Program-made: the position numbers and the translations under genes | Shown here: positions 21,211-29,959 of the stretch, piece after piece | Layout: every line of letters begins with the position of its first letter | Position numbering within the stretch: the first letter of the stretch is position 1 | NCBI GenBank assembly: GCA_900079695.1 | Contig: LT599022.1 | Location: 1,759,245-1,823,244 of the forward strand | Source of the DNA: an uncultured Alphaproteobacteria bacterium | GTDB taxonomy: Bacteria > Pseudomonadota > Alphaproteobacteria > Rhodospirillales > Rhodospirillaceae | Reading direction: 5' to 3' | Length of the DNA stretch: 64,000 bases | Notes under the pieces: generated by a model | Told to the model about the DNA's origin: nothing | Database searches by the model: none | What the model saw: the letters and a program-made list of their open reading frames with translations, nothing else

Positions 21211-21950
21211 AACCCGGACGCGCCCTCGCCGTCCTCCTCTCCGCCGCCCGCGCCGTCGTCAGGCTCGCGCGGCGGCTCGCGGCGGCGCTGGCGCGAATTT
21301 CCCGGGCCCACCCCTGGACCGCCGCCACCGTGAGCGTCACCCTGGCGTGCGCGACGATGATCGCCTGGGCCGACATGCCGCTCGCCCACGCCCTCCGCAA
21401 CCACCTGCCGCCCGAAACCTTCGGCTTCTTCAAGGTCCTCACCGACATCGGCCTCTCCGGCCTGTGGTACGTGCTGGCGGCGGCGCTGCTGCTCGGCGGC
21501 CGGGTGCTCGCCGGGTTCTCCTCGACGATCGCGCGCCACGACCAGTTCATGAACCTCGCGCGCTCGGCGTGGTTCATGATCGTCGCGATGGCGACCTCGG
21601 CGGCGGCGGTGCAGCTGATCAAGTTCGCGGTCGGGCGCTACCGCCCGCGCTACCTGTTCGAGGAGGGGCTCTACGGCCTCGATCCGTTCGGCGTGCACAT
21701 GGGGATGTATTCGTTCCCCTCCGGCCACACCCAGACGGTGGTGGCGGCGATGACCGCCCTCACCCTGATGTACCCGCGCTACAACCTGCTCTACGTCATC
21801 ATCGCGGTGCTGGTGGGGTCGAGCCGCGCGCTCACCACCATCCACTATCCCTCGGACGTGCTGATGGGGGCCTACGTCGGCTTTGCCGTCACCATGGGGC
21901 TGCGCCGCCTGTTCGAGCGCAAGGGGCGCTCGCTCAGAATCGACCTGTGA
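21207..21950 (+). CDS. PAP2-family lipid phosphatase
   Basis: A 247-residue membrane protein of the PAP2/haloperoxidase fold. All three catalytic motifs are present: K-x6-RP as [13 protein letters not shown], and SR-x5-H as SRALTTIH followed by YPSDV. Members remove phosphate from undecaprenyl pyrophosphate, lipid A or phosphatidic acid derivatives in the periplasm. Translational overlap with an ArnT-like transferase suggests a joint role in lipid A or lipid-carrier modification, by inference only. Its stop abuts the stop of the convergent thioredoxin-like gene. Confidence 0.93.
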   Translation: MKPGRALAVLLSAARAVVRLARRLAAALARISRAHPWTAATVSVTLACATMIAWADMPLAHALRNHLPPETFGFFKVLTDIGLSGLWYVLAAALLLGGRVLAGFSSTIARHDQFMNLARSAWFMIVAMATSAAAVQLIKFAVGRYRPRYLFEEGLYGLDPFGVHMGMYSFPSGHTQTVVAAMTALTLMYPRYNLLYVIIAVLVGSSRALTTIHYPSDVLMGAYVGFAVTMGLRRLFERKGRSLRIDL

Positions 21951-22631
21951 TCACGGCAGCTCGCCGGTCTCGGCGAAGCTCCGCAGCAGCGCCTGCGCCG
22001 GTTCCTGAAGCAGATCGAGGCCGTCGGTAACGGCGAGGAGCTTGCCCTCGGGCGAGATGAAGCCGCCGACCGGCAGGTTGCCGGTGCCGAACGCCGACAG
22101 CATCGCGTTGCCGTGGTCGGTGTAGAGGGGCAGGTTGCCGATCCCCTTGCCGCGATAGAAGTAGCGCGCGCCTTCGGCGCCCGCCTTGTCGGCGGTGAGG
22201 ATCGGCAGCACCACCAGCCCCCGCCGGGCCAGATCCGGATAGAGGCGGTCGAGCTCGACCATCTCGGCGTGGCAGGGGCGGCACCAGGTCGCCCACAGCA
22301 CCGCGAACACCGGCTTGCCCGCGAAATCGGCGAGCGCGGTCTCGACGCGCCGCGCGGTGCGGGCATCGACCGGCACGTGCTCGGTCACCGCCGCGCCCGG
22401 CAGCGGCCGCGGCGTCTTGAAATCGACGACGTGACGGCGCGCGTCGGCGACGGTCTTGTAGTGCTTGTCCGCATCCGGGCTTGCATATTGGGCCCTGATC
22501 AGCAAGAACAGGCCACCGACGACGACCAGAAGGCCGAGCGCCGTCGCGATCGCCTTGGTGACCGTGCGCCTGTCGTAGACCGGGATTTCGTCTTGCGAAT
22601 TCCCGGGCGGCATGGAAGGCTCGGTGTCCAT
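21951..22631 (-). CDS. TlpA-like thioredoxin-fold protein, membrane-anchored
   Basis: A 226-residue protein with a short cytoplasmic start, one membrane helix at about 26-46 and a periplasmic thioredoxin domain with the redox motif W-C-R-P-C (Cys117, Cys120), within [16 protein letters not shown]. Such proteins reduce cytochrome c cysteines or other periplasmic disulfides. The start ATG 22631 is chosen for the GGGGAAG before it; ATG 22613 is possible. It is divergent from argH with only 37 bases between, so the promoters must overlap. Confidence 0.88.
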   Translation of the reverse strand: MDTEPSMPPGNSQDEIPVYDRRTVTKAIATALGLLVVVGGLFLLIRAQYASPDADKHYKTVADARRHVVDFKTPRPLPGAAVTEHVPVDARTARRVETALADFAGKPVFAVLWATWCRPCHAEMVELDRLYPDLARRGLVVLPILTADKAGAEGARYFYRGKGIGNLPLYTDHGNAMLSAFGTGNLPVGGFISPEGKLLAVTDGLDLLQEPAQALLRSFAETGELP

Positions 22632-22668
22632 CGTCTTCCCCGATACAGTGACTGACCCGCGAGACGCC

Positions 22669-24075
22669 ATGAGCAAGCCCACCGATTCCGCCAGCCCGAG
22701 CAGCATCTGGGGAGGCCGCTTCGCCTCCGGCCCCGCCGCCGTGATGCAGGAGATCAACGTCTCGATCGGCTTCGACAAGCGTCTCTTCCGCCAGGACATC
22801 GCGGGATCGAAGGCCCACTGCGCGATGCTCGCGGCGAGCGGCATCATATCGCAAGCCGACGCGAACGCCATTCTTTCCGGCCTCGACGCGGTTCTGGCCG
22901 AGATCGAGGCCGGGAGCTTCCCGTTCCGCGCCGAGTACGAAGACATTCACATGAACGTCGAAGCGCGGCTCAAGGAGCTGATCGGCGAACCCGCCGGACG
23001 GCTGCACACCGCCCGCTCGCGCAACGATCAGGTCGCCACCGACTTCCGCCTCTGGGTGCGCGACGCCCTCGACTCGGCCGACGCCGGGTTCCTGGCGCTG
23101 CAACGCGCGCTGGTGGTTCAGGCCGAAGCGCACGCCGGAACCGTGATGCCCGGCTTCACCCATCTGCAGACCGCGCAGCCGGTCACGTTCGGTCATCACA
23201 TGCTCGCCTACGTCGAGATGTTCGGCCGCGACCGCAGCCGCCTCGCCGATGCCCGCGCGCGCCTCAACGAATGCCCGCTCGGCGCGGCGGCGCTCGCGGG
23301 AACCTCGTTCCCGATCGACCGCTTCGCCACCGCCGCGGCGCTCGGCTTCGCCGCGCCCACGCGCAACTCGCTCGATTCCGTCTCCGACCGCGATTTCGCG
23401 ATCGAGGCGATGGCGGCCCTCGCGATCGCGGGCGTGCACCTCTCGCGCCTCGCCGAGGAGCTGGTGATCTGGACCTCCGCGCCGTTCGCGTTCGTGCGCC
23501 TGCCGGATTCCTTCTCCACCGGCAGCTCGATCATGCCGCAGAAGCGCAACCCCGACGCCGCCGAGCTCTGCCGCGCCAAGGCGGGCCGCCTGATCGCCGA
23601 TCTCAACGCGCTGCTGATCGTGATGAAGGGCCTGCCGCTCGCGTACTCCAAAGACATGCAGGACGACAAGGAGCCGACCTTCGAGGCGTTCGACACCGTC
23701 GCCCTGTGCCTCGCCGCGATGACCGGGATGATTTCGGAACTGACGGTGAACGCCGCACGCTGCAAGGCCGCGGCGGGCCAGGCGTTCTCCACCGCCACCG
23801 ACCTCGCCGACTGGCTGGTGCGGGTGCTCGGCATGCCGTTCCGCGAGGCGCACCACGTCACCGGCGCGGTGGTCAAGGCCGCCGAGGCCGCGGGCTGCGA
23901 CCTCGTCGACCTGCCCCTCGACGCGCTGCGCGCGATCGAACCGCGCATCACCGCCGACGTCTATGCCGTGCTCACCGTCGAAAGCTCCGCCGCCAGCCGC
24001 ACCAGCTACGGCGGCACCGCCCCCGACAACGTCCGCCGCCAGTGCGCCGAGGCGCGCACCCGCTTCGGCCTCTGA
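22669..24075 (+). CDS. argH: Argininosuccinate lyase
   Basis: Splits argininosuccinate into arginine and fumarate, the last step of arginine synthesis. The 468-residue protein shows the N-terminal WGGRF, the active-site [11 protein letters not shown] and [11 protein letters not shown] segments, and the fumarase-superfamily signature [11 protein letters not shown] at 285-295 with the catalytic Ser. ATG 22669 is chosen; the open frame upstream overlaps the divergent gene. A small lipoprotein gene and lysA follow on the same strand, a conserved arrangement. Confidence 0.98.
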   Translation: MSKPTDSASPSSIWGGRFASGPAAVMQEINVSIGFDKRLFRQDIAGSKAHCAMLAASGIISQADANAILSGLDAVLAEIEAGSFPFRAEYEDIHMNVEARLKELIGEPAGRLHTARSRNDQVATDFRLWVRDALDSADAGFLALQRALVVQAEAHAGTVMPGFTHLQTAQPVTFGHHMLAYVEMFGRDRSRLADARARLNECPLGAAALAGTSFPIDRFATAAALGFAAPTRNSLDSVSDRDFAIEAMAALAIAGVHLSRLAEELVIWTSAPFAFVRLPDSFSTGSSIMPQKRNPDAAELCRAKAGRLIADLNALLIVMKGLPLAYSKDMQDDKEPTFEAFDTVALCLAAMTGMISELTVNAARCKAAAGQAFSTATDLADWLVRVLGMPFREAHHVTGAVVKAAEAAGCDLVDLPLDALRAIEPRITADVYAVLTVESSAASRTSYGGTAPDNVRRQCAEARTRFGL

Positions 24076-24087
24076 AGGAACTCCGCC

Positions 24088-24213
24088 ATGCGCCGCCTGC
24101 TGCCGATCGCTCTCGTCATCGCCCTCGCCGCCGCCCTGCCCGCCTGCGGCAAGAAGGGCGACCCGGGCACCGTGCCCGGCGGCAACTATCCCTCCTCCTA
24201 TCCGACCCGCTGA
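24088..24213 (+). CDS. lptM: LptM-like small lipoprotein
   Basis: A 41-residue lipoprotein starting MRRLLPIALVIALAAA with the lipobox LPAC. The lipidated Cys is directly followed by GKKGDP, the hallmark of LptM/YifL, which in E. coli binds LptD and helps mature its disulfides. The rest is a short Gly/Pro/Tyr tail. It is easily missed because of its size. Support comes from the signal peptide, the CGKKGDP motif, a GGAAC before ATG 24088, and position between argH and lysA, where alphaproteobacteria and gammaproteobacteria often have it. Confidence 0.88.
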   Translation: MRRLLPIALVIALAAALPACGKKGDPGTVPGGNYPSSYPTR

Positions 24214-24223
24214 AGGCCCGGCC

Positions 24224-25474
24224 ATGCACCACTTCGCCTATCGCGACGGCGCGCTCCACGCCGAGGACGTGTCGCTCGCGGCGCTCGCCGCCGAAGTCGG
24301 CACGCCGTTCTACTGCTACTCCACCGCCACGCTGGCGCGCCATTACGACGTCCTCGCCGCGGCGGTCGCCCCCGCCTCGATCTGCTTCGCGGTGAAATCC
24401 AACTCCAGCCTCGCGGTGATCCGCACCCTCGCGCAGCGCGGCGCGGGCGCGGACGTGGTGAGCGAGGGCGAACTCCGCCTCGCGCTCAAGGCCGGGGTTC
24501 CGGCGCACCGGATCGTGTTCTCCGGCGTCGGCAAGACCGAGCGCGAGCTGGCGTTCGCGCTGGTCTCCGGCATCCGTCAGATCAACGTCGAATCGATCCC
24601 CGAACTGGAGGCGCTCGACGCGCTCGCGCGCCGCATGGGCCGGGTCGCGCCGATCGCGATCCGCGTCAATCCCGACGTCGACGCCCACACCCACGAAAAG
24701 ATCTCCACCGGCGGCGCGCAGCACAAGTTCGGCATCGCCGCGGCCGACGCGCTCGCGGTCTGCCGCCGCGCCCACGCGATGGCGGGCATCGCCTTTCGCG
24801 GCCTCGCGGTTCACATCGGCTCCCAACTCACCGAGCTCGACCCGTTCCGCGCCGCGTTCGCCAAGCTCCACGACATGGTGCTGGCGCTGCGGGAGGCGGG
24901 CGTGCCGGTGGCGCACCTCGACCTCGGCGGCGGCCTCGGCGTGCCCTATACGCCGGAGCAGCAACCGCCGTCGCCGGAAGCCTACGCGCAGACGGTACGG
25001 GAGACCGTCGGCGATCTCGGCTGCGAACTCACCTTCGAGCCCGGGCGCATGCTCGTCGGCAACGCCGGAATGCTCGTGGCGAAGGTGATCTACGTCAAGG
25101 AAACCGCCGCCAAGACCTTCGTGGTCGTCGATGCGGCGATGAACGACCTCGTCCGCCCGGCGATGTACGGCGCGCATCACGACATCCTGCCCGTCGCCCC
25201 GCGCGCGGGCGCCGCGAGAGCGGTGGACGTGGTCGGCCCGATCTGCGAAACCGGCGACACCTTCGACCGTGCGGTCGAACTGCCGCCCCTCGAAGCGGGC
25301 GATCTCGTCGCCTTCGCCACCGCCGGAGCCTACGGCGCGGCGATGGCCTCCACCTACAACGGCCGTCCCCTGGTTCCGGAGGTTCTGGTCAACGGCGAGT
25401 TGCGCTGCGTCACCCGCCGCCGCCCCAGCTACGACGAGATGACCGCCCTCGAAACCCTGCCGAACTGGCTGTGA
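24224..25474 (+). CDS. lysA: Diaminopimelate decarboxylase
   Basis: A PLP enzyme that decarboxylates meso-diaminopimelate to lysine. It has 416 residues. The barrel carries the Schiff-base Lys58 in CFAVKSNSS and the HIGSQ and GGGLGVPY phosphate-site regions; the C-terminal domain has the substrate motif GPICETGD and AYGAAMASTYNGRP. The start ATG 24224 lies ten bases after the lptM stop. A hairpin terminator follows. Confidence 0.97.
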   Translation: MHHFAYRDGALHAEDVSLAALAAEVGTPFYCYSTATLARHYDVLAAAVAPASICFAVKSNSSLAVIRTLAQRGAGADVVSEGELRLALKAGVPAHRIVFSGVGKTERELAFALVSGIRQINVESIPELEALDALARRMGRVAPIAIRVNPDVDAHTHEKISTGGAQHKFGIAAADALAVCRRAHAMAGIAFRGLAVHIGSQLTELDPFRAAFAKLHDMVLALREAGVPVAHLDLGGGLGVPYTPEQQPPSPEAYAQTVRETVGDLGCELTFEPGRMLVGNAGMLVAKVIYVKETAAKTFVVVDAAMNDLVRPAMYGAHHDILPVAPRAGAARAVDVVGPICETGDTFDRAVELPPLEAGDLVAFATAGAYGAAMASTYNGRPLVPEVLVNGELRCVTRRRPSYDEMTALETLPNWL

Positions 25475-25480
25475 CGGAAA

Positions 25481-25500
25481 CGCCGGGGCGTGCCCCGGCG
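25481..25500. terminator. Hairpin terminator between lysA and the convergent zinc-ribbon gene
   Basis: A 20-base inverted repeat, arms CGCCGGGGC and GCCCCGGCG, fills almost all of the gap between the two convergent stops. It can serve both strands. No T-run is visible. Confidence 0.6.
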
Positions 25501-25505
25501 CTCCC

Positions 25506-26474
25506 TCATTGCGCCGGAGCGGGCGGCGCGGCGGGCGGCGGGGTCGCGGGTTTGGGCGCGGCGCGTTCGGCCGGAGCCTCGGCGAAGGTGACTTCGTAGC
25601 GCACCGCAGCCGCGGAGGGATCCTCCATGCGGATCTGGAATCCCATCTGCGCCCCCGCGTCGAGTTCGTCCTTGCGTGGCTTGCCGTAGGATTCCTGGAT
25701 GGTGCCGCCGCCGCTGTCGAGGAGCACCAGGCGCAAGAGCGGCACCGGCCGGGTCTCCTTGGCGACGTTGGCGACGACGCCGCGGACGATCAGCACCGGG
25801 GTCTTGCCTTCCTTGACCATTTCCGAGGACACGCCGCGGAACTCCAGGCCTTCCCCGAGAATTTCGAGAGGCACGCCGAGCGCCTTGTAGAGCGGCGCGG
25901 TGGCGGGGAAGCGCTCGACGATCTGCGGGCGGCCGTACCACAAACCGGCGCCGAGGCCGCCGAGAACCAGCAGGATCAGCACCCATTTGCCCCAGCCGCC
26001 GGATTTTTCGTCCTCGCGCATCCGCTTGGAGAGCACCTTGGGAATATCTTCCGGACGGCTGCCGAGGAGCGCGTCGACGTCGACCGCGTTGAGCCCGGTG
26101 TCCTCGTCGTCGGCATGGGGACTGGCGGAAAACGCGGTGGGATCGTCCGGCGGGGCGATCGGCGGAATCTCGAAGTCGTCGACCACCGTTTCGCGCGCGC
26201 TTTCGAGCGGCAGGTCTCCCGCATCGGGACGCGGCGGCGGCGGCGCGGACGGCACCGGCTCGGATTCGAGCGGCAGGCCGGATTCGACGACGCTCGACGT
26301 CGGCGGCATCAGCGGCGGCTGGGCGCGGCGGGCGGGCGCGGGCGGCGGCGGGTTCTCGGGCATCTGGTGCCAGGCGTGGCCGCACTTGAAGCAGCGCACC
26401 TTGCGCCCGCGTTCGCCCAGGACCGCGTCGGCAATCGCGAACTTCGTCGCACACTCGGGGCAGGATATGATCAT
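25506..26474 (-). CDS. Zinc-ribbon (MJ0042) and DUF3426 membrane protein
   Basis: A 322-residue protein with an N-terminal zinc ribbon (Cys5, Cys8, Cys28, Cys31; CPEC and CFKC). A Pro-rich disordered linker follows at about 40-150, then one membrane helix near 163-180 and a C-terminal DUF3426 beta-rich domain outside the membrane, ending in a Pro/Ala tail. This layout is common beside ftsE/ftsX in alphaproteobacteria. The exact function is not established. It is divergent from ftsE. Confidence 0.85.
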   Translation of the reverse strand: MIISCPECATKFAIADAVLGERGRKVRCFKCGHAWHQMPENPPPPAPARRAQPPLMPPTSSVVESGLPLESEPVPSAPPPPRPDAGDLPLESARETVVDDFEIPPIAPPDDPTAFSASPHADDEDTGLNAVDVDALLGSRPEDIPKVLSKRMREDEKSGGWGKWVLILLVLGGLGAGLWYGRPQIVERFPATAPLYKALGVPLEILGEGLEFRGVSSEMVKEGKTPVLIVRGVVANVAKETRPVPLLRLVLLDSGGGTIQESYGKPRKDELDAGAQMGFQIRMEDPSAAAVRYEVTFAEAPAERAAPKPATPPPAAPPAPAQ

Positions 26475-26496
26475 CCGCCGTAACTTTCTTTAGTAA

Positions 26497-26525
26497 TTGG
26501 GCGAACTGTGAATTTTCACTTATAG
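26497..26525 (+). promoter_or_regulatory. Possible sigma-70 promoter for ftsE with a small palindrome
   Basis: TTGGGC at 26497-26502 and TTATAG at 26520-26525 are 17 bases apart, in an AT-rich patch 78 bases before ftsE. The spacer holds the perfect palindrome GTGAATTTTCAC (26508-26519). Both hexamers are imperfect, so this is tentative. Confidence 0.35.
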
Positions 26526-26602
26526 GATGGCGGGCGGCGGAACTCAAGCAATCCCTCAGGGCGGGCTGGACCCGCCATCCGTCGCGTGCCATTGTGAGGC
26601 CC

Positions 26603-27340
26603 ATGAGACCCGACCGCATCCTCTCCGATCCGAACAGGACCAGCGCCGCCGGAATCGTCCGGTTCGAGGGCGTCGGCCTGCGCTACGGCCAGGGCACGGA
26701 GGTGCTGCAGGATATTTCCTTCGCCCTGCCGGGCGGTTCGTTCCACTACCTCACCGGCGATTCGGGCGCGGGCAAATCGTCGCTCTTGAGCCTGATGTAC
26801 CTCGCCCGGCGGCCGACCCGCGGGCGGATCGAGATGTTCGGCATCGACACCACGCGGATGAGCCACGCGATGCTCCCCCGGGTGCGGCGGCGGATCGGCG
26901 TGGTGTTCCAGGATTTCCGCCTGCTCGACCACCTCTCCACCCTCGACAACGTCGCCCTGCCGCTGCGCGTCGCGGGAGTGCGGGAAAGCGAGATCGCCCG
27001 TCACGTGCCGGAGCTGCTGAACTGGGTGGGCCTCGGCGGCGCGCTCAAGACCAAGCCGCCGCTGCTCTCGGGCGGCGAAAAGCAGCGCGTCGCGATCGCG
27101 CGCGCGGTGATCAACCGGCCCGACCTGCTGCTCGCCGACGAACCCACCGGCAACGTCGACGACCGCATCGCGCAGCGCCTGATGCACCTGTTCATCGAGC
27201 TCAACCGCCTCGGCACCACGGTGGTGATCGCCACCCACAACGAACCCCTGATCCGGCGCTTCGACTTTCCGCGCCTGCACCTCGCCGACGGGGGACTGAC
27301 GATTCAGCCCGCGCACGGCGGCAAACCGGCGGAGGCATGA
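26603..27340 (+). CDS. ftsE: Cell division ATP-binding protein FtsE
   Basis: The ATPase of the FtsEX complex, which couples the divisome to periplasmic peptidoglycan hydrolase control. It has 245 residues with Walker A GDSGAGKSS (from residue 52), the FtsE-typical MSHAMLPRVRRRIGVVFQDFRLL, the signature LSGGEKQR, Walker B LLLADEPTGNVD and the switch histidine in VVIATHNE. An extra 15-20 residue N-terminal lead precedes the domain. ATG 26603 follows GTGAGG. The stop overlaps ftsX (ATGA). Confidence 0.96.
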   Translation: MRPDRILSDPNRTSAAGIVRFEGVGLRYGQGTEVLQDISFALPGGSFHYLTGDSGAGKSSLLSLMYLARRPTRGRIEMFGIDTTRMSHAMLPRVRRRIGVVFQDFRLLDHLSTLDNVALPLRVAGVRESEIARHVPELLNWVGLGGALKTKPPLLSGGEKQRVAIARAVINRPDLLLADEPTGNVDDRIAQRLMHLFIELNRLGTTVVIATHNEPLIRRFDFPRLHLADGGLTIQPAHGGKPAEA

Positions 27341-28227
27341 TGTTCCGCCGCCGCGCCGACCTGCCGTTCGACCACGACGCCACCGCCGCCTTCCTGCCGG
27401 CGATGATCGCGATGATGGTGTTCCTGGCGACCCTCGCGTTCTCGGGCGCGCTGGTGCTCGACAACCTGCTCGACCGCTGGAACCGCGACATCAAGGGCAC
27501 GCTGACGGTGCAGGTGGTGCCCACCGACGCGGGCAACGCCAAGGCGACCGAGGCGCGCATCGACAAGACCATCCGCATCCTCGAGGAGACTCCCGGGGTG
27601 TTGCGCGCCCGCGCCCTTTCCGACGACGAACTCGCGGCGCTGATCGAACCGTGGCTCGGCAGCACCGACCTGATCGCCGACCTGCCGCTGCCGCACCTCA
27701 TCGACGTCACCGTCAGCGACGCCGAGCCGCCCGACCTCGTCGCGCTTTCCGCGCGGCTGAAGAAGGAGATTCCCGGCGCATCGGTGGACGATCACCGGAT
27801 CTGGCTCTCGCGCGTCATCCGTCTGGCCGACGGGCTCGAAATGCTGGCGCGCTCGGTGATGGCGCTGGTGGCCCTCGCCGCCGCGGTGGCGGTGGTCTAC
27901 GCCACCCGCGCGGGCCTCGCGATCCACCGCGGCAGCATCGAGATTCTCCACCTCGTCGGCGCACGCGACGGCTACATCGCCCGGCAATACGCGCTGCGCG
28001 CCCTGTGGCTCGGCATCGAGGGCGCGGCGATCGGTTTCGGCCTCGCCGCGCCGGTGCTGATCGGCCTCGGCGCGATGGCCAAGACCCTGCAAGGCGGCCT
28101 GCTCGCCGAGGTGAGCTTCGGCGCGCCCCACTGGGTGGTGCTGGGGCTGGTGCCGGTGACGGCCGCGCTGCTGGCGGCGGCGGCGGCCTTCCTCACCGTG
28201 CTCAGGACGCTGTCGAGGATGTTATGA
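27337..28227 (+). CDS. ftsX: Cell division protein FtsX
   Basis: The membrane partner of FtsE, 296 residues. One helix near 20-42 is followed by a periplasmic domain at about 50-165 (RIDKTIRILEETPGVLRARAL..., the FtsX extracellular domain) and three C-terminal helices with the conserved EILHLVGARDGYIARQY segment between them. ATG 27337 overlaps the ftsE stop, and its own stop overlaps the next gene (ATGA), so the four genes from ftsE to plsC form one coupled unit. Confidence 0.95.
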   Translation: MMFRRRADLPFDHDATAAFLPAMIAMMVFLATLAFSGALVLDNLLDRWNRDIKGTLTVQVVPTDAGNAKATEARIDKTIRILEETPGVLRARALSDDELAALIEPWLGSTDLIADLPLPHLIDVTVSDAEPPDLVALSARLKKEIPGASVDDHRIWLSRVIRLADGLEMLARSVMALVALAAAVAVVYATRAGLAIHRGSIEILHLVGARDGYIARQYALRALWLGIEGAAIGFGLAAPVLIGLGAMAKTLQGGLLAEVSFGAPHWVVLGLVPVTAALLAAAAAFLTVLRTLSRML

Positions 28228-28832
28228 GGCGGCTCCTGCACGCGTTCGCCGTGGTCGGAGCGATCGGCCTCGCGATCTGGGCGATCGGCCTGGTGCGCTT
28301 CGTCGCCACCCTGCCGGAGGAGGTCGCCGACGAGACCACGCGCACCGACGCGATCGTCGTCCTCACCGGCGGCGCCGACCGCCTCGCCACCGGCTTCGCG
28401 CTGCTAAAGAACGACGTCGGCGGGCGGTTGTTCGTGTCCGGCGTCGGCGAGAGTCTGAGCCTCGACGCCCTGCTCGCGCAGCTCAACCTCTCCGATTACC
28501 CGCAGGCGCTGCGCCGCCGCGTCGATCTCGGCCACAAGGCCTCGAACACCGTGCAGAACGCCCAGGAAACCGCCGAATGGTGCCGCGAGGAGGGAATCCG
28601 CTCGATCCGCCTCGTCACCGCCTCCTACCACATGAAACGCAGCCTTCTGGAGTTTCAGCGCGAGCTGCCGGAGCTGCAGATCATCCAGCATCCGGTGTTC
28701 CCCCAGGCGGTAAAGCAGGGACAATGGTGGAAGTATCCCGGAACCCTGTTGCTGATGACGCGGGAATATACGAAATTCGTGGTCGCCAACCTCGCCCACA
28801 TGTTCGGCGTGACCGCCGGGGATTTTTCATAG
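28224..28832 (+). CDS. YdcF-like (DUF218) protein
   Basis: A 202-residue protein with one N-terminal membrane helix (about 5-28) and a DUF218 domain: DAIVVLTGGADRLATGFALL, LFVSGVG, GHKASNTVQNAQETAEWC and VTASYHMKRSLLEFQRELP. These are the conserved stretches of the family that includes the vancomycin-sensitivity protein SanA and the envelope protein ElyC. A role in cell-envelope or lipid-carrier metabolism is inferred from family and from its place between ftsX and plsC, with which it overlaps by four bases and one base. Confidence 0.88.
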   Translation: MRRLLHAFAVVGAIGLAIWAIGLVRFVATLPEEVADETTRTDAIVVLTGGADRLATGFALLKNDVGGRLFVSGVGESLSLDALLAQLNLSDYPQALRRRVDLGHKASNTVQNAQETAEWCREEGIRSIRLVTASYHMKRSLLEFQRELPELQIIQHPVFPQAVKQGQWWKYPGTLLLMTREYTKFVVANLAHMFGVTAGDFS

Positions 28833-29563
28833 TGACGCTCATACGCTCAGCGATCTTCGACGTTTCCTACTTCGTCTGGACCCTCCTCGTCAGCGTCGCG
28901 CTGGTGCCGGTGCTGGTGCTGCCGCGCCCCTGCATGGTGATGGGCAAGCGCATCTGGACCGGCGGCATCGTCTTCCTCGGGCGCTGGATCATGGGGATCC
29001 GCTACGAGGTGCGCGGCCTCGAACACCTGCCCAAGGGGCCGGTGATCCTTGCGGTCAAGCACCAGTCGGCGTGGGACACCTTCTTCTTCGACAGCGTGCT
29101 GCCCGACGCGGTCTACGTGCTCAAGAAGGAGCTTCTCAGCATTCCTTTCGTCGGCTGGCACATGCGCAAGACCGAGATGATCGCGCTCGACCGCGCCGCC
29201 GGGGTCAAGTCGATGCACCTCCTGATGCAGAAGGCGCGCGCCACCCTCGCCGCGGGGCGACAGATCGTGATCTTCCCCGAAGGCACCCGCACCGCGCCCG
29301 GAACCTCGGGACGCTACATGCCCGGTCTCGCGATGCTCGCCGCCGGGGTCGACGCGCCGGTGGTTCCGGTCGCCCTCAACTCCGGCCTCTACTGGTCGCG
29401 CAACGCCTTCCTCAAGCGCCCGGGCACGATCGTCGTCGAGTTCCTGCCCGCGATGCCGAAGGATCTCGACCGCCGCGTCTTCCTCAACGAGTTGCAGAGC
29501 CGCATCGAGATGGCCACCCGAGCCCTCGAAGCGGAAGGACGCCAGGCCCTCTCCGCCGCCTGA
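28832..29563 (+). CDS. plsC: 1-acyl-sn-glycerol-3-phosphate acyltransferase PlsC
   Basis: Acylates lysophosphatidic acid to phosphatidic acid at the inner membrane. It has 243 residues: an N-terminal hydrophobic segment, then motif I HQSAWD (H-x4-D), motif II around RKTEMIALDR, motif III FPEGTRTAPG and motif IV APVVPVALNSG. The start GTG 28832 shares a base with the stop of the previous gene (TAGTG), and the residues from there match the family start. It is the last gene of the ftsE operon. Confidence 0.95.
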   Translation: MTLIRSAIFDVSYFVWTLLVSVALVPVLVLPRPCMVMGKRIWTGGIVFLGRWIMGIRYEVRGLEHLPKGPVILAVKHQSAWDTFFFDSVLPDAVYVLKKELLSIPFVGWHMRKTEMIALDRAAGVKSMHLLMQKARATLAAGRQIVIFPEGTRTAPGTSGRYMPGLAMLAAGVDAPVVPVALNSGLYWSRNAFLKRPGTIVVEFLPAMPKDLDRRVFLNELQSRIEMATRALEAEGRQALSAA

Positions 29564-29959
29564 AAACTCTGTGGATAACTCTGTGCGCAGATTTCTCCGC
29601 CCCAGGCGGAGACAGGCCTCCCGCGCGGGCGCGCGCCGGTGGTCGGCGGGTCGTCCCGCCTCACCCTCATTCGGTTAGGACTCCGTGCTCCCGTTCGCGC
29701 CACGCGAGAATCTCCCGGCGCGCGCCGGAAACCCCCGGTAATCCTGTTGGTTTTCATCGGCTTACCGTTTCTTCTCCGAGACGATCCAGGAACCGTAGCG
29801 AGTCGCAGAAAACTGCGGCAGGAGTGCTGCCGCACCGGACTCGGAATCGCGCGACGCTCCGCCGGAGTCGCCCGCATTTCCTGCTGGACCTGTGGACAAC
29901 TCGCCATTAGATGTTGGCGGTTCACCCCACAGGTTTCGTTTGACCGGAGTCGTCATCGC
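29564..29959 (+). promoter_or_regulatory. 396-base untranslated region before nrdJ with DnaA-box-like sites and hairpins
   Basis: No coding frame is convincing here. A perfect DnaA-box sequence (TGTGGATAA, complement TTATCCACA) lies at 29570-29578, just past the plsC stop. A one-mismatch copy, TGTGGACAA, lies at 29891-29899. Both share the context CTGTGGAyAACTC. Hairpins occur at 29645-29660 (GGCGGG/CCCGCC, loop TCGT, a possible plsC terminator) and 29814-29834 (TGCGGCAG/CTGCCGCA, loop GAGTG). I found no B12-box or NrdR-box pattern. Confidence 0.5.

Noticed and set aside
26527-28227. One long plus-strand protein covering ftsE and ftsX
   Set aside because: The first part is an out-of-frame reading of ftsE; ftsX starts at its own ATG overlapping the ftsE stop.
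29564-29959. Cobalamin riboswitch before nrdJ
   Set aside because: CCAGGCGGAGACAGGCC at the start of the region is faintly like a B12 box, but the core elements (CCACTG, GGGAA, a matching box near the 3' end) are absent, and a B12-dependent enzyme would not be expected to be repressed by B12.
29564-29959. Chromosomal replication origin
   Set aside because: Only two DnaA-box-like sites, no AT-rich unwinding segment and no dnaA, hemE or similar neighbours.
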